Positions 8,820 through 18,194 of a stretch of 64,000 nt of DNA are shown one piece after another (the first letter of the stretch is position 1; every line of letters begins with the position of its first letter). The translations under genes and the position numbers were made by a program. A model generated the notes under the pieces. That model saw only the letters and a program-made list of their open reading frames with translations, did no database searches and had not been told where the DNA came from. This DNA is from Pseudomonas sp. DTU_2021_1001937_2_SI_NGA_ILE_001 (GTDB lineage Bacteria > Pseudomonadota > Gammaproteobacteria > Pseudomonadales > Pseudomonadaceae). The stretch is taken from the NCBI RefSeq assembly GCF_032463525.1, contig NZ_CP135971.1:4652501-4716500 (forward strand), in the 5' to 3' direction.

Positions 8820-10445
8820 TTACAGCACGAAGCGCCTCACCATGCTGTTGAGGTCGTTGGCCAGCAGCGAGAGTTCGTTGCTGGCCATGCTGGCCTGCTG
8901 CGCGCCCGAGGCGGTCTGGGTCGACAGGTCGCGGATGCTGTTGAGGTTGCGGTCCACTTCGTGGGCGACCTGGGCCTGTTGCTCGGCAGCGCTGGCGATC
9001 TGCAGGTTGCGCCCGTTGATGGTGGTGGTCGAGCTGATGATCATCGTCAGCGCCTCGCCGGTGGCCGCTGCCTGTTCCAGGGTCTGGCTGGCCTGGCTGG
9101 CGGTGTGGCGTAGCGACTGGGCCGTCTGCTGGGTGCTCTTCTGCACGCCGGTGATCAGCTCTTCGATCTCGCTGGTCGAGTCGCTGGTGCGTTGCGCCAG
9201 CGAACGTACCTCATCGGCGACCACGGCAAATCCGCGTCCTGCCTCGCCGGCACGTGCCGCCTCGATGGCCGCATTGAGCGCCAGGAGGTTGGTCTGGTTG
9301 GCAATGGAGCGGATGACGTCGAGGATGCTGTTGATGTTCTGCGTCTGCTCGGCGAGCCCTTCGGCCTGGTGAGAAGAGTCCAGTACGTTGTCGGTGAGGT
9401 GCCTGATCGAGCCGATGGTCGCCGAGAGGCGTTCCTGCCCTTGCAGGGCCGCATGGCTGGAGGCCTGCGACTCACTCACGGTGTTGCTGGCATTGCCGGC
9501 CACTTCCTCGGCGGCCTGGCTCATCTGGTTGATCGCCACTGCGGCCTGTTCGATCTCGCTGTTCTGCAGCTTGAGGTTGCTGGCACTGGCCTCGGCGATG
9601 CTGGTCATTTCCTGCACCGCGTTGGACAACTGCACCGCGGCGGCATGGATCTGATCGATGGTGCCGTGCAGGTTGCCGCGCATGCGTTCCAGCGTCTGCA
9701 GCAGCTGTGCCGGTTCATCCTTGCCAGCCGGCACGTCGTGCTCGGTCAGGTCACCCGCGGCGATGGTGTTGGCGATATGCAGGGCGTGGCGCATCGGCTG
9801 GATGATGCTCACGCTCAGGCGCCAGGCCAGCAGCAGGCTCAACAGCAGGACCGCGCCGATGGCGCCCAGGGCGATGACGCGGGTCTGGGTGTAGCGCTCG
9901 TCAGCGCTCTGCACGGCGGTCGCCGCGCTCTGGCGATTGAGTTCACGCAGCAGTTGCACCTGCATGTCCATCAGGTCGCCCTGAATCGACAGGGTGGTGT
10001 TGGCCAGCATCCGCGCCTGGTCGAGGCTGCCTTTTTCGATCAGCGTCATCTGTTCGTGCAGTGCGGGCATGAACGCCTTGTAGGCGTCCTGCAGGGCTTT
10101 CACCGAATCGCGCTCGGCTTCGGCGGTGGCGTGGTTGAGGTAGTCGTCAAAGGTCTTGTTGACCTCGTTGCGCAGCTGTTCGACGTTGATCTTGCTGTTG
10201 ATCACCGCGCTGGGGTCGTCGGCATTGGCGATCAGGCGAACCGACTCGGCGCGCAGCTTGCCCAGGGCGATGGCCAGGGCGTCGGCCATGGCGATGCTCG
10301 GCAGCGCCCCTCCTTGAACGGCTTCGCCCTGGTCGCGGATCTGCTGCATCTGCAGCAGGCAGAAGGCTCCCAGTGCCACAGTGAGCAATGAAGAGAAACC
10401 CAGGCACAGCACCAGGCGCTGGGTGATCTTGAAACGGCGCAGCAT
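8820..10445 (-). CDS. Methyl-accepting chemotaxis protein
   Basis: A 541-aa transmembrane chemoreceptor. TM1 lies at about 11-30, followed by a ~150-residue helical periplasmic domain of the four-helix-bundle type, TM2 near 190-212, a HAMP domain, and a cytoplasmic signalling domain with the conserved hairpin tip [20 protein letters not shown]. No C-terminal CheR-docking pentapeptide is present. The ATG at 10445 ([11 protein letters not shown]) is preferred; an in-frame GTG at 10490 or TTG at 10499 would add 15-18 residues. The ligand cannot be inferred. The 3' end abuts a REP. Confidence 0.92.
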   Translation of the reverse strand: MLRRFKITQRLVLCLGFSSLLTVALGAFCLLQMQQIRDQGEAVQGGALPSIAMADALAIALGKLRAESVRLIANADDPSAVINSKINVEQLRNEVNKTFDDYLNHATAEAERDSVKALQDAYKAFMPALHEQMTLIEKGSLDQARMLANTTLSIQGDLMDMQVQLLRELNRQSAATAVQSADERYTQTRVIALGAIGAVLLLSLLLAWRLSVSIIQPMRHALHIANTIAAGDLTEHDVPAGKDEPAQLLQTLERMRGNLHGTIDQIHAAAVQLSNAVQEMTSIAEASASNLKLQNSEIEQAAVAINQMSQAAEEVAGNASNTVSESQASSHAALQGQERLSATIGSIRHLTDNVLDSSHQAEGLAEQTQNINSILDVIRSIANQTNLLALNAAIEAARAGEAGRGFAVVADEVRSLAQRTSDSTSEIEELITGVQKSTQQTAQSLRHTASQASQTLEQAAATGEALTMIISSTTTINGRNLQIASAAEQQAQVAHEVDRNLNSIRDLSTQTASGAQQASMASNELSLLANDLNSMVRRFVL

Positions 10446-10578
10446 CGTTGTAGGAAATCGACGAAATGCACGAGCCAGGAGTTTTTTCACGGTACACAAC
10501 CCATATGAACGGACCTGTGGAGGGCTCCGTTTATATGATGTCTATGTGACATATTTGCGGCTAAGCTGTTGTTTGACG

Positions 10579-11271
10579 TCAAAAAACTGGAGGTTGACCG
10601 GAGTTTTCGACGAGCGGTGCAACGTCGATTTCCTCGAGCAGTTCATCAAGGTAGCGCTGCACACGCTGGTGGCGGATGCGGGCCATCTGGCGTCCTGTGG
10701 CGGTCTGGAAACCATCGGCCAGGCGCAGCAGCTTGGTCTGGAAGTGGTCGATGGTAAACCGCGTGTCGTTCAGGGGGCGCTGGCGGGCGGTGGGGTCCAG
10801 CGGGTCGTACAGGGGGCGCCCCAGGCGCCCCGAGACATGGAACATCCGGGCCACGCCGATCATGCCCAGCGCGTCCAGACGGTCGGCGTCCTGGAGGATG
10901 CGCGCCTCCAGGCTGGTGGGCACGACCCCGGCAGAAAAGCTGTGTGCCTCAATGGCGTGGCTCACCTGCGCGATGCGCTGTTCGTCCCAGCCCATTTCCT
11001 TCAACAGTTCGCCTGCACGTGCTGCGGCCAGGCGCGAAGCACTGCTGCGGAACGGCGAGTTCTTCTCTACCGCCACACAGTCGTGCAGCAGGGTCGCGGC
11101 CACCAGCACCTCGGGATCGCCGCCTTCGCGGTTGCGGATGGCGCAGACGTTCTTCCACACCCGCAGCAAGTGCGACATATCGTGAGCGCCATCGGAGGCG
11201 TTGGCGCCAGCGTGCGGCAACAGAAGGCTGGCAAGGTCCTGGAAGGGCTCGAACAGGAAGGCTGGCATCAT
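10579..11271 (-). CDS. HD-domain phosphohydrolase (YedJ-like)
   Basis: A 230-aa cytosolic metal-dependent phosphohydrolase of the YedJ-like HD family. The metal-binding set is HDMSH (30-34), LLHDC with the HD pair at 63-64, then IEAHS and DADRLDALG. Substrate unknown; relatives are usually annotated only as HD-domain hydrolases. Two adjacent ATGs exist; the second (11268) sits at better spacing from AGGAG, so the true protein may lack Met1. Divergent from the next gene. Confidence 0.85.
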   Translation of the reverse strand: MMPAFLFEPFQDLASLLLPHAGANASDGAHDMSHLLRVWKNVCAIRNREGGDPEVLVAATLLHDCVAVEKNSPFRSSASRLAAARAGELLKEMGWDEQRIAQVSHAIEAHSFSAGVVPTSLEARILQDADRLDALGMIGVARMFHVSGRLGRPLYDPLDPTARQRPLNDTRFTIDHFQTKLLRLADGFQTATGRQMARIRHQRVQRYLDELLEEIDVAPLVENSGQPPVF

Positions 11272-11412
11272 GGCACTCCTGGAAAGATTGCCCTGCTAGC
11301 TTGCCGTCATCATGCCGGTAGCCGCAAGCGCGCGTGGCAGCCAGGCGCTGACGGCCAGGGTAAAAACCCTTTATACTTCGTGGTTTTTCCACCCCTCGAT
11401 GCGAGAACCTCA

Positions 11413-11751
11413 GTGAGCTTACCTTCCTGCCCGAAATGCAATTCCGAGTACACCTATGAAGACGGCAGCCTGCTGATCTGCCCGGAATGCGCCCATGAGT
11501 GGTCCGCCCAGGGCGAGGTCGGCGACGCCGATGACGTCAAGGTCATCAAGGACGCCACCGGCAATGTGCTGCAGGACGGCGACACGGTCACCGTGATCAA
11601 GGACCTCAAGGTCAAGGGCTCGTCGCTGGTGGTCAAGGTCGGCACCAAGGTCAAGAACATCCGCCTGGTAGACGGCGACCACGACATCGACTGCAAGATC
11701 GATGGCATCGGCGCCATGAAGCTCAAGTCCGAGTTCGTCAAAAAAGCCTGA
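11413..11751 (+). CDS. yjdM: PhnA/YjdM family zinc-ribbon protein
   Basis: This 112-aa protein has an N-terminal zinc ribbon (Cys6, Cys9, Cys23, Cys26 in CPKC...CPEC) followed by a beta-barrel-like domain with the family pattern [17 protein letters not shown]. It is the PhnA (YjdM) family, historically linked by name to alkylphosphonate use but not required for it; the cellular role is unclear. The start is GTG at 11413 (VSLPSCPKC), where family members begin. Confidence 0.9.
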   Translation: MSLPSCPKCNSEYTYEDGSLLICPECAHEWSAQGEVGDADDVKVIKDATGNVLQDGDTVTVIKDLKVKGSSLVVKVGTKVKNIRLVDGDHDIDCKIDGIGAMKLKSEFVKKA

Positions 11752-12021
11752 CTGCCTGCGCCGTGGTGGCCTTCGGACCGCTACGGCGACCTCCTCCTGC
11801 AGGTTGTCGTCACCGCCGGGCGGTCGTAGAATCGCCGTCATCGCCTACATACCCACAATAATCCATCCCCATCGCGCTGCGTTCTGGCCTGGCCACGAGC
11901 GAGCGTGTTCCTGCGCCGGTATTTCTCCCGCGTGAAGCTCTCCCGGCCTCGCTGCACCAGGCCGCAACGTCCAGGCATTCGACAAGCTTGCCTGTGTGCT
12001 ACATCCCCGGAGTGAAGTCTC

Positions 12022-13227
12022 TTGTCGACCCGTCCCCCCAAGGTTGCACCTGCTGGCAGTTGGCTCGGCGTCATCGCCCTGGCCCTGGCCGCTTTCATCT
12101 TCAATACCACCGAGTTCGTGCCCATCGGCCTGTTGAGCAACATCGGGCAGAGCTTCGACATGAGCACTGCGCAGGTCGGCCTGATGCTGACGGTCTACGC
12201 CTGGGTGGTGTCGCTGATGTCGCTGCCGATGATGCTGCTCACTCGCAACATAGAGCGTCGTCGGCTGCTCATCGGCCTGTTCGTGATCTTCATCCTCAGC
12301 CATGTACTCTCGGCGGTGGCCGGCAGTTTCGGCGTGTTGCTGGTCAGCCGAGTGGGGATCGCTTTCGCCCATGCGGTGTTCTGGTCCATCACCGCCTCCC
12401 TGGCGGTACGTGTTGCGCCGCCGGGGCGCCAGGTGCAGGCGTTGGGGCTGCTGGCCACCGGCACTTCGCTGGCCATGGTGCTGGGCATTCCGCTGGGGCG
12501 CATGCTGGGCGAGGCGCTGGGCTGGCGCACCACCTTCATGAGCATCGCTGCCGTGTCGTGTGTGGCCCTGCTGCTGGTCTGGCGGGTGCTGCCGCTGTTG
12601 CCCAGCCAGAACTCCGGCTCGCTGCGCAGCCTGCCGACGCTGTTCAAGCGGCCGCGCCTGGTGGTGCTGTATGGGCTCACGGCCATGGTGGTCACCGCGC
12701 ATTTCAGTGCCTACACCTATATCGAGCCGTTCGCGCAGACCGTTGCCGGTCTGCCAGGCGAGATGACCACGCTGTTGCTGCTGCTGTTCGGCGGCGCGGG
12801 AATCATTGGCTCGCTGGTCTTCAGCCTGTTCAGCAGCCGTTTTCCCAACATCCTGCTGATCGGCACCATCGGCGTGCTGGGCGCATGCCTGTGGCTGCTC
12901 TGGCCGTTGGCGGGCAATGCCTACGCGCTCGCCGCCTTGAGCGTGGTGTGGGGCATGACGATGATGTGCTTCGGCCTGGTCCAGCAGTCGCGGGTGCTGA
13001 CCCTGGCGCCAGACGCGACCGACGTCGCCATGTCGCTGTTCTCCGGCATCTTCAACATCGGCATTGGCGGTGGTGCGCTGCTGGGCAGCCTGGTCAGCAG
13101 CCACGCCGATGTTTCCTTCGTGGGCATTGCCGGCGGGACACTGGCCACCGCAGGGCTGCTGCTGTGCGCGGTGGCGACCTGGCGGTTCGCCACGCAGGAG
13201 GAAGGGCAGGTGGTGAGGGACAGCTGA
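12022..13227 (+). CDS. MFS sugar/drug efflux transporter, SotB-like
   Basis: This 401-aa inner-membrane exporter of the DHA1 class has 12 predicted TM helices. The N-terminus [19 protein letters not shown] (TM1 end) is the hallmark of the SotB/YdeA/AraJ branch, which exports sugars and related compounds. The start is a TTG at 12022 with GGAGTGAAG upstream; no nearby in-frame ATG retains TM1. Its stop is 7 bp from that of the convergent pcs gene. The exported substrate is not known. Confidence 0.82.
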   Translation: MSTRPPKVAPAGSWLGVIALALAAFIFNTTEFVPIGLLSNIGQSFDMSTAQVGLMLTVYAWVVSLMSLPMMLLTRNIERRRLLIGLFVIFILSHVLSAVAGSFGVLLVSRVGIAFAHAVFWSITASLAVRVAPPGRQVQALGLLATGTSLAMVLGIPLGRMLGEALGWRTTFMSIAAVSCVALLLVWRVLPLLPSQNSGSLRSLPTLFKRPRLVVLYGLTAMVVTAHFSAYTYIEPFAQTVAGLPGEMTTLLLLLFGGAGIIGSLVFSLFSSRFPNILLIGTIGVLGACLWLLWPLAGNAYALAALSVVWGMTMMCFGLVQQSRVLTLAPDATDVAMSLFSGIFNIGIGGGALLGSLVSSHADVSFVGIAGGTLATAGLLLCAVATWRFATQEEGQVVRDS

Positions 13228-13234
13228 GCGGGCC

Positions 13235-13954
13235 TCAGCCCTTCAGGCGTCCCAGCCATTCCAGCGAGGTCCGCCAGATACAGATGCCCAGGAAATAGGC
13301 CGACATCAGCAGCCAGATGCCCAGCAGCACCGGGTTTTCATGCGGGTGCATGAAGATCAGCCCGCCGCTGGAAGCCAGCCAGACAGTGGTCACGGCGATA
13401 TTGATCGGCATGAAGCGACGTACCCGGAAAGGGTGCAGGAACTTCATGCGGGTCAGGGTAAGCAGCGCCAGGCCGATGATGGTCAGGAAGGTCACCCAAG
13501 GGTTGGGGGCGAGGATGAACAGGCACAGCGCGACCACGTTCCAGGCGGCGGGGAAGCCCTGGAAGTAGTTGTCCTTGCTCTTCATGTCGACATTGCAGAA
13601 GCAGAACAGCGACGACACCAGGATCAGCGAAACGCTGAGCAGCCGTGTGTAATCCGGCAGCGGGATGTACCAGTAGATGAACAGTGCCGGAATGAACACG
13701 TAGGTCAGGTAGTCGATGACCAGGTCCAGGGTCGAACCATCGAAGTGCGGCAGCACCGAACTGGTGTTGAGTTTGCGGGCCAGCGAGCCGTCCACGCCAT
13801 CGACGATCAGCGCCACGCCCAGCCACAGCAGACAGGCCTTGGGTTGGCTTTCGAACAGAGCGATGGTGGCCAGGAAGGCCAGGACGACGCCAGTGGCGGT
13901 GAAGCCGTGGGCGCCCCAGGCGTTGAGCCGGGCGATGCGCGGATTGGATATCAC
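13235..13954 (-). CDS. pcs: Phosphatidylcholine synthase
   Basis: This 239-aa membrane enzyme condenses choline with CDP-diacylglycerol to make phosphatidylcholine in one step. The CDP-alcohol phosphotransferase signature is present in its Pcs form: D55-G-x2-A-R60, G73, D77, D81. About eight TM helices are evident. The GTG at 13954 has GGAG eight bases upstream and is preferred to an upstream TTG. It follows the PhoD-like gene by 76 bp on the same strand, so the two are probably co-transcribed. Confidence 0.92.
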   Translation of the reverse strand: MISNPRIARLNAWGAHGFTATGVVLAFLATIALFESQPKACLLWLGVALIVDGVDGSLARKLNTSSVLPHFDGSTLDLVIDYLTYVFIPALFIYWYIPLPDYTRLLSVSLILVSSLFCFCNVDMKSKDNYFQGFPAAWNVVALCLFILAPNPWVTFLTIIGLALLTLTRMKFLHPFRVRRFMPINIAVTTVWLASSGGLIFMHPHENPVLLGIWLLMSAYFLGICIWRTSLEWLGRLKG

Positions 13955-14030
13955 GTGCTGTTCTCCAGAAACCGTGCCAGGCAACGCCTGGCCATTCAGC
14001 TGTTATCGACCGGTGAAAGCGCCATAAGGT

Positions 14031-16025
14031 TCAGCGCTGGCTTTGGCCGGGTTGGTCGAACCATTGGCGATCCCTTGCATGCCGGTCTTCACCGGGGTCC
14101 ACGAAACAGGTCGGCGGTGCACCGTTGGCGTTGAGCTGGCTGATGCGCAGCGGCTGGCCCTGCTCATTGAACAGGACCTGACCGATGCCGGCCGAATTCC
14201 ATAGCCGCTCGCCGGCCTGGCTGTGCTCGGGCGTGCGCGGGATGACTTTCATCCGGCGCCGCTTGGTGAACCAGTTCAGCGGAGAACGGGGTGAGTATAG
14301 CCAGCGGTTGAGGCGGTCGAAGACCTCCAGTAGACGCCGGGGAAACTCGTTCTTGATGCCACTGCTGGTGACCTGCCAGATGCGCGGGCCGCCCTTGCGA
14401 TGGCGAATGAGGATTTCATAGACGAACGAATAATGCACGTCGCCCGAAAGAATCACGTAGTTCCCCGGTGTTCGCGAGTGGCGAAAGATGTTGAGGATCA
14501 CCTGCGCCGCGCCGCGATGCGCCATCCAGTTTTCGGCATCCACCAGCAGCGGGTAGCCGCACCAGCTGAACACCCGCTGGATCGCCTCGATCAACTTGAC
14601 GCCGAATACCGGTGCCGGCGAGACGATGATCGCGCTCTTGTGGTCGAGCAGTTCCTGCTGCAGTTCGCACAGCGCCTCCCAGTCCAGCAGGCCGGAGGGC
14701 TGTGCCAGGTTCGACTCGCTGCGCCAGCGCCGCGTACGAGTGTCGAGCACCACCAGCGCCGGCTGGGTGGGCAGCACGTAGTGCCACTGTTCGAAGCGCA
14801 ACAGGCTGTCGATCAGGGCGTTTTGCGGCTGGCTGTCGAGCAGTCCATCGTTGGCCATGGCCCGGCGAGTCAGGGCGTCGGTCTGGGCGATCAGTTCGCC
14901 GAACGCATCGGGATTGTTGCCCCAGCCCTGGCACAACAGGTAGCCGATCAGGGCGTTGCCGATGATGCGTCGGGAAAACGGGTGTCCGTACGCGGTCTCC
15001 TCCCAGCTGGCCGAGAGGTTCCAGTCGTCGGTCACATCGTGATCGTCGAAGATCATCAGGCAGGGCAGGTGGGCCATGACCCGCGCCACGTCGCCAAGTC
15101 CCTGGCGGAAACCTTCCAGGTGCCTCCGTTCGCTGGCGTAGCGTTCGCGCTGCTTGTCGTCGAGGGCGGGTGGCTGGGTGTCGACCAGGGTCCAGGGCTC
15201 CGGCGACCAGGCCAGCAGGTACATGGCCATGATTTCGCCCAGGGTCACCAGGTGATTGTCTGCACTGCTGCTGGTGAACACCGGTTTGCGCACGCCGCCG
15301 AAGAAGCGCTCACGCAGTGTTTCGTTGCTTTGCAGGGCTGGCAGCAGCTCGGCGCGGCGATAGTAGCTGGCCGGGTGTCGGTAGAGGCTGGCGCTGTCAT
15401 CCACCACCGCACCGTCGAGCTGTTCGTCGAACAGACCCAGGCGTTCGATCAGCGCATGAATGGCTCGCAGCATGGGGCCTGCAACGTCGTCGGCGTAGAT
15501 CTGGTCGCCGCTCATCATCAGCAGTGCCGGGCGGGCAGTCGCTTCGTGCTTTTCGGCCAGCAGGCGGTCAGCACATAACAGGCCGTCGGCCGCCGGATGA
15601 TGGGGTTTGCGGCACGAGCCATGCAGCAGGTGGTCGACCCGGCGACGAATCACGAAGCTGGGCGACGCCGCGCCAGGGTAGAGCAGATGCGGCGCCCACT
15701 CGGCCATCGGCGAGCGGGCCGGGCCGATCAGCAGGTCGTAGTCGATCAGCGAGTCGTACGGCAGGGGCGTGTCCAGGCGCAGGTCGACCAGGTGCACGAA
15801 GGCATGGCGGCCGACGGCGATCACCTGGCAGCTGCGCTCATCGAGGCGATGCTCGCGGGGTTGTGCGGGCGCCGTGCTGTCGCCGAGGCTCAGGCGCAAG
15901 GTCAGGTCCAGCGGGCGGCTGGCGGTCAGCCACAGCACCAGGCGGGTGCTTTCCTGGCGGCGCAGGATGGGGCCGGCCAGGACAGGGGGCAATGCTGAAG
16001 AACGCGTACAGGGTGAGGCAGACAT
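14031..16025 (-). CDS. PhoD-like metallophosphatase/phosphodiesterase
   Basis: This 664-aa member of the PhoD-like metallophosphoesterase family shows the expected metal and catalytic motifs: SGDQIYADD (172-180), FDDHDVTDDW (about 323-332) and LSGDVHYSF (about 528-536). No signal peptide or Tat motif is visible, unlike classical secreted PhoD, so it probably works in the cytosol or at the inner face of the membrane. It precedes pcs, so its substrate may be a phosphodiester linked to choline or phospholipid; that is inference from position. The gene ends 76 bp before pcs begins. Confidence 0.82.
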   Translation of the reverse strand: MSASPCTRSSALPPVLAGPILRRQESTRLVLWLTASRPLDLTLRLSLGDSTAPAQPREHRLDERSCQVIAVGRHAFVHLVDLRLDTPLPYDSLIDYDLLIGPARSPMAEWAPHLLYPGAASPSFVIRRRVDHLLHGSCRKPHHPAADGLLCADRLLAEKHEATARPALLMMSGDQIYADDVAGPMLRAIHALIERLGLFDEQLDGAVVDDSASLYRHPASYYRRAELLPALQSNETLRERFFGGVRKPVFTSSSADNHLVTLGEIMAMYLLAWSPEPWTLVDTQPPALDDKQRERYASERRHLEGFRQGLGDVARVMAHLPCLMIFDDHDVTDDWNLSASWEETAYGHPFSRRIIGNALIGYLLCQGWGNNPDAFGELIAQTDALTRRAMANDGLLDSQPQNALIDSLLRFEQWHYVLPTQPALVVLDTRTRRWRSESNLAQPSGLLDWEALCELQQELLDHKSAIIVSPAPVFGVKLIEAIQRVFSWCGYPLLVDAENWMAHRGAAQVILNIFRHSRTPGNYVILSGDVHYSFVYEILIRHRKGGPRIWQVTSSGIKNEFPRRLLEVFDRLNRWLYSPRSPLNWFTKRRRMKVIPRTPEHSQAGERLWNSAGIGQVLFNEQGQPLRISQLNANGAPPTCFVDPGEDRHARDRQWFDQPGQSQR

Positions 16026-16146
16026 CCGCTTGAATGGCTCTGGAAAACACAGCCGGATGTTAACGCTTGCGGTGTGAAAATTTCCTCGTCGTGTCCGGCT
16101 GCTGCAAATGAGCGCAGCCCGCAGTACGAAAACGCTGAAACGGCGC

Positions 16147-16172
16147 TAAAGCGCAGTGAAGTCTGCCGATAA
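16147..16172 (+). promoter_or_regulatory. Candidate FliA (sigma-28) promoter
   Basis: TAAA (16147-16150), 14 bp, then GCCGATAA (16165-16172), a full match to the sigma-28 -10 element, 62 bp upstream of the chemoreceptor start. Spacing is one base shorter than the usual 15. Chemoreceptor genes are typical FliA targets. Confidence 0.7.
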
Positions 16173-16234
16173 GACTTAATAGTTATTCCACTTCCTCTTG
16201 TCGCCCTCCGTCGACAATCCTGAAAGGTGCTCGC

Positions 16235-17875
16235 ATGAACTGGTTCTATAACGCTCGGCTGTCGACCAAGCTCCTGCTGTCTTTCGCGCTTTGCGCCGTC
16301 ATCACCTTGATCGTCGGGCTGATTGGCGCCCGTGGCGTCGGCGAGCTATCGGCCAGCCTGCGATCGGTGTTCTCCAATAACCTGGTGTCGGTGTCCAAGA
16401 CTGCCGAGGCCAAGACCGCCACCGTGGCGCAAAGCCGCGAGCTTTACCGGCTGGTCTCGGCAGTGGCCAGCAACGCGCCGCAGAACGTCCGGGACGAGGT
16501 CGTGGCGAACATCCGCAACAACCGCGCCAATGCCGAGAAAGCCTACGCCGTGTATCGGGCGACGCCGCTGGAAGATGACGAGCGCGCGGCAGGCGACAAG
16601 ATGGACGTCGACTGGCCGGCCTATCAGGCCCAGGTCGACCGTGCCATCGGTCTTCTGGCCAACGGCGATATCGACAATGCCCGAAAACTGATCGCCGGTG
16701 ACGTGCACAGTGGTTACCTCAAGATCGTCGACGAGCTGACCATCATGGTCGAGTCCAACAACCGGCAGATTGGTGAAGGCGCCGCCGATGCCAGCAGGCA
16801 GGAGGCCTCGGCCAAGCTCAATCTGTATGTCGGCATCGCCATCGCCTTCATCGCCGCCTTCGGCCTGGGTCTGTTCATCAGCCGTATCATCAGCAACCCG
16901 ATCGCGGCCGCGGTGGTCAGTGCCCAGCGGGTGGCCGGTGGCGACCTGACCCAGCCGATCCACAGCGACCGCCAGGACGAAACCGGTCTGCTGCTCAAGG
17001 CCCTCAATGACATGCAGAACGGCCTTAAAGGCACTATTCAGCAGATCGCCAGCGCCGCTGACCAACTGGCCTCGGCCGCCGAGGAACTCAACGCCGTCAC
17101 CGAAGAAAGCAGCCGTGGCCTGACCCGTCAGAACGACGAGATTCAGCTGGCTGCCACCGCCGTGACCGAGATGACCGCCGCCGTCGAGGAAGTGGCGCGC
17201 AACGCCATGTCGACCTCCGATGCCTCCAAGACCACCAGCAGTGAAGCCGCCAATGGCCGTGACCAGGCTCGTGAAGCGGTCAAGGCCATCGACACCGTGA
17301 GTGCCGAGATTTCCAGCTCTACCACCCGTGTCGAAGACCTGGCCGGCCAGGTGCGTGAGATCGGCAAGGTGCTGGATGTGATCCGCGGTATCGCCGAACA
17401 GACCAACCTGCTGGCCCTCAACGCCGCCATCGAGGCGGCGCGGGCCGGTGAGCAGGGCCGCGGTTTTGCCGTGGTGGCCGATGAAGTGCGTGCCCTGGCG
17501 GCGCGTACCCAGGCGTCCACCGGCGAGATCGAAGCGATGATCGGCTCGGTGCAGAGCAGCGCCGACCAGGCGGTGAAAGCCATGGGCAACAGCCGCACCC
17601 TGGCCAGCGAAACCCAGGCCCTGGCGCAGGCCACCGGCCAGTCGCTGGAGCGCATTGCGCAGAGCATCGCGCAGATCAACGACCGCAACCTGTTGATCGC
17701 CACCGCTTCAGAAGAACAGGCGCATGTGGCCCGCGAGGTGGACCGCAACCTGGTGAATATCCAGGATCTCTCGACCCAGACCGCCGCCGGTGCCAACCAG
17801 ACCAGTGCTTCCAGCCAGGAGCTGTCGCGCCTGGCGGTGTCCTTCAACGGCCTGGTCAGCAAGTTCCGCATTTGA
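16235..17875 (+). CDS. Methyl-accepting chemotaxis protein (4HB sensor)
   Basis: A 546-aa chemoreceptor with TM1 at about 12-32, a four-helix-bundle periplasmic sensor (about 33-190), TM2 near 195-215, HAMP, and a signalling domain with tip [20 protein letters not shown]. The ATG at 16235 has GAAAGG upstream. A likely FliA promoter precedes it, so it is probably expressed with the motility regulon. No C-terminal pentapeptide. The stop codon lies inside the left copy of an imperfect 10-bp duplication made by the adjacent REP element. Ligand unknown. Confidence 0.94.
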   Translation: MNWFYNARLSTKLLLSFALCAVITLIVGLIGARGVGELSASLRSVFSNNLVSVSKTAEAKTATVAQSRELYRLVSAVASNAPQNVRDEVVANIRNNRANAEKAYAVYRATPLEDDERAAGDKMDVDWPAYQAQVDRAIGLLANGDIDNARKLIAGDVHSGYLKIVDELTIMVESNNRQIGEGAADASRQEASAKLNLYVGIAIAFIAAFGLGLFISRIISNPIAAAVVSAQRVAGGDLTQPIHSDRQDETGLLLKALNDMQNGLKGTIQQIASAADQLASAAEELNAVTEESSRGLTRQNDEIQLAATAVTEMTAAVEEVARNAMSTSDASKTTSSEAANGRDQAREAVKAIDTVSAEISSSTTRVEDLAGQVREIGKVLDVIRGIAEQTNLLALNAAIEAARAGEQGRGFAVVADEVRALAARTQASTGEIEAMIGSVQSSADQAVKAMGNSRTLASETQALAQATGQSLERIAQSIAQINDRNLLIATASEEQAHVAREVDRNLVNIQDLSTQTAAGANQTSASSQELSRLAVSFNGLVSKFRI

Positions 17876-17878
17876 ACC

Positions 17879-18172
17879 CAATACGGGTCAGTTAGGCCGG
17901 GTAGGAGCGGCTTCAGCCGCGAAGCGACCGAATGTTCACGACAGATGCAGTGAAGTTCCTGGCGCTTTCGCGGCTAAAGCCAATACTGTTCGATTAAGCG
18001 CTTTGCGGCCTTGTGGGAGCGAGCTTGCTCGCGAATAGCTGGCACAGTCGCTGAGTTTGATGTGAACGTGACGCCGCCTTCGCGAGCAAGCTCGCTCCCA
18101 CGGCCTAACTGACCAGTATTGCGGCTAAAGCCGCTCCCACCGGGCCACATGCCGCTTAAACGAACGGTATTG
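17879..18172. repeat. Nested REP-doublet MITE-like elements (copy C)
   Basis: One element is inserted inside another. The outer one begins CAATACGGGTCAGTTAGGCC and ends CGAACGGTATTG, with flanks CATTTGAACC and CATCTAAACC (8 of 10 alike). The inner one, 17981-18121 (141 bp), begins CAATACTGTTCGATTA and ends TGACCAGTATTG, and is bracketed by a perfect 10-bp duplication CGGCTAAAGC at 17971-17980 and 18122-18131. Outer REP arms are of the GAGCGGCTTCAGCCGCGAA type, inner arms of the GAGCGAGCTTGCTCGCGAA type. They fill the 319-bp gap between the chemoreceptor and the GGDEF gene. Confidence 0.88.
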
Positions 18173-18194
18173 CATCTAAACCCAGGGTGCCGGC

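Noticed and set aside
14031..16025. Tat-secreted alkaline phosphatase PhoD
   Set aside because: No twin-arginine signal or other signal peptide is visible at the N-terminus, so secretion is not supported although the catalytic motifs are present.
17879..18172. CRISPR-like repeat array
   Set aside because: The repeats are inverted REP arms with inverted termini and no regularly spaced unique spacers; no cas genes nearby.
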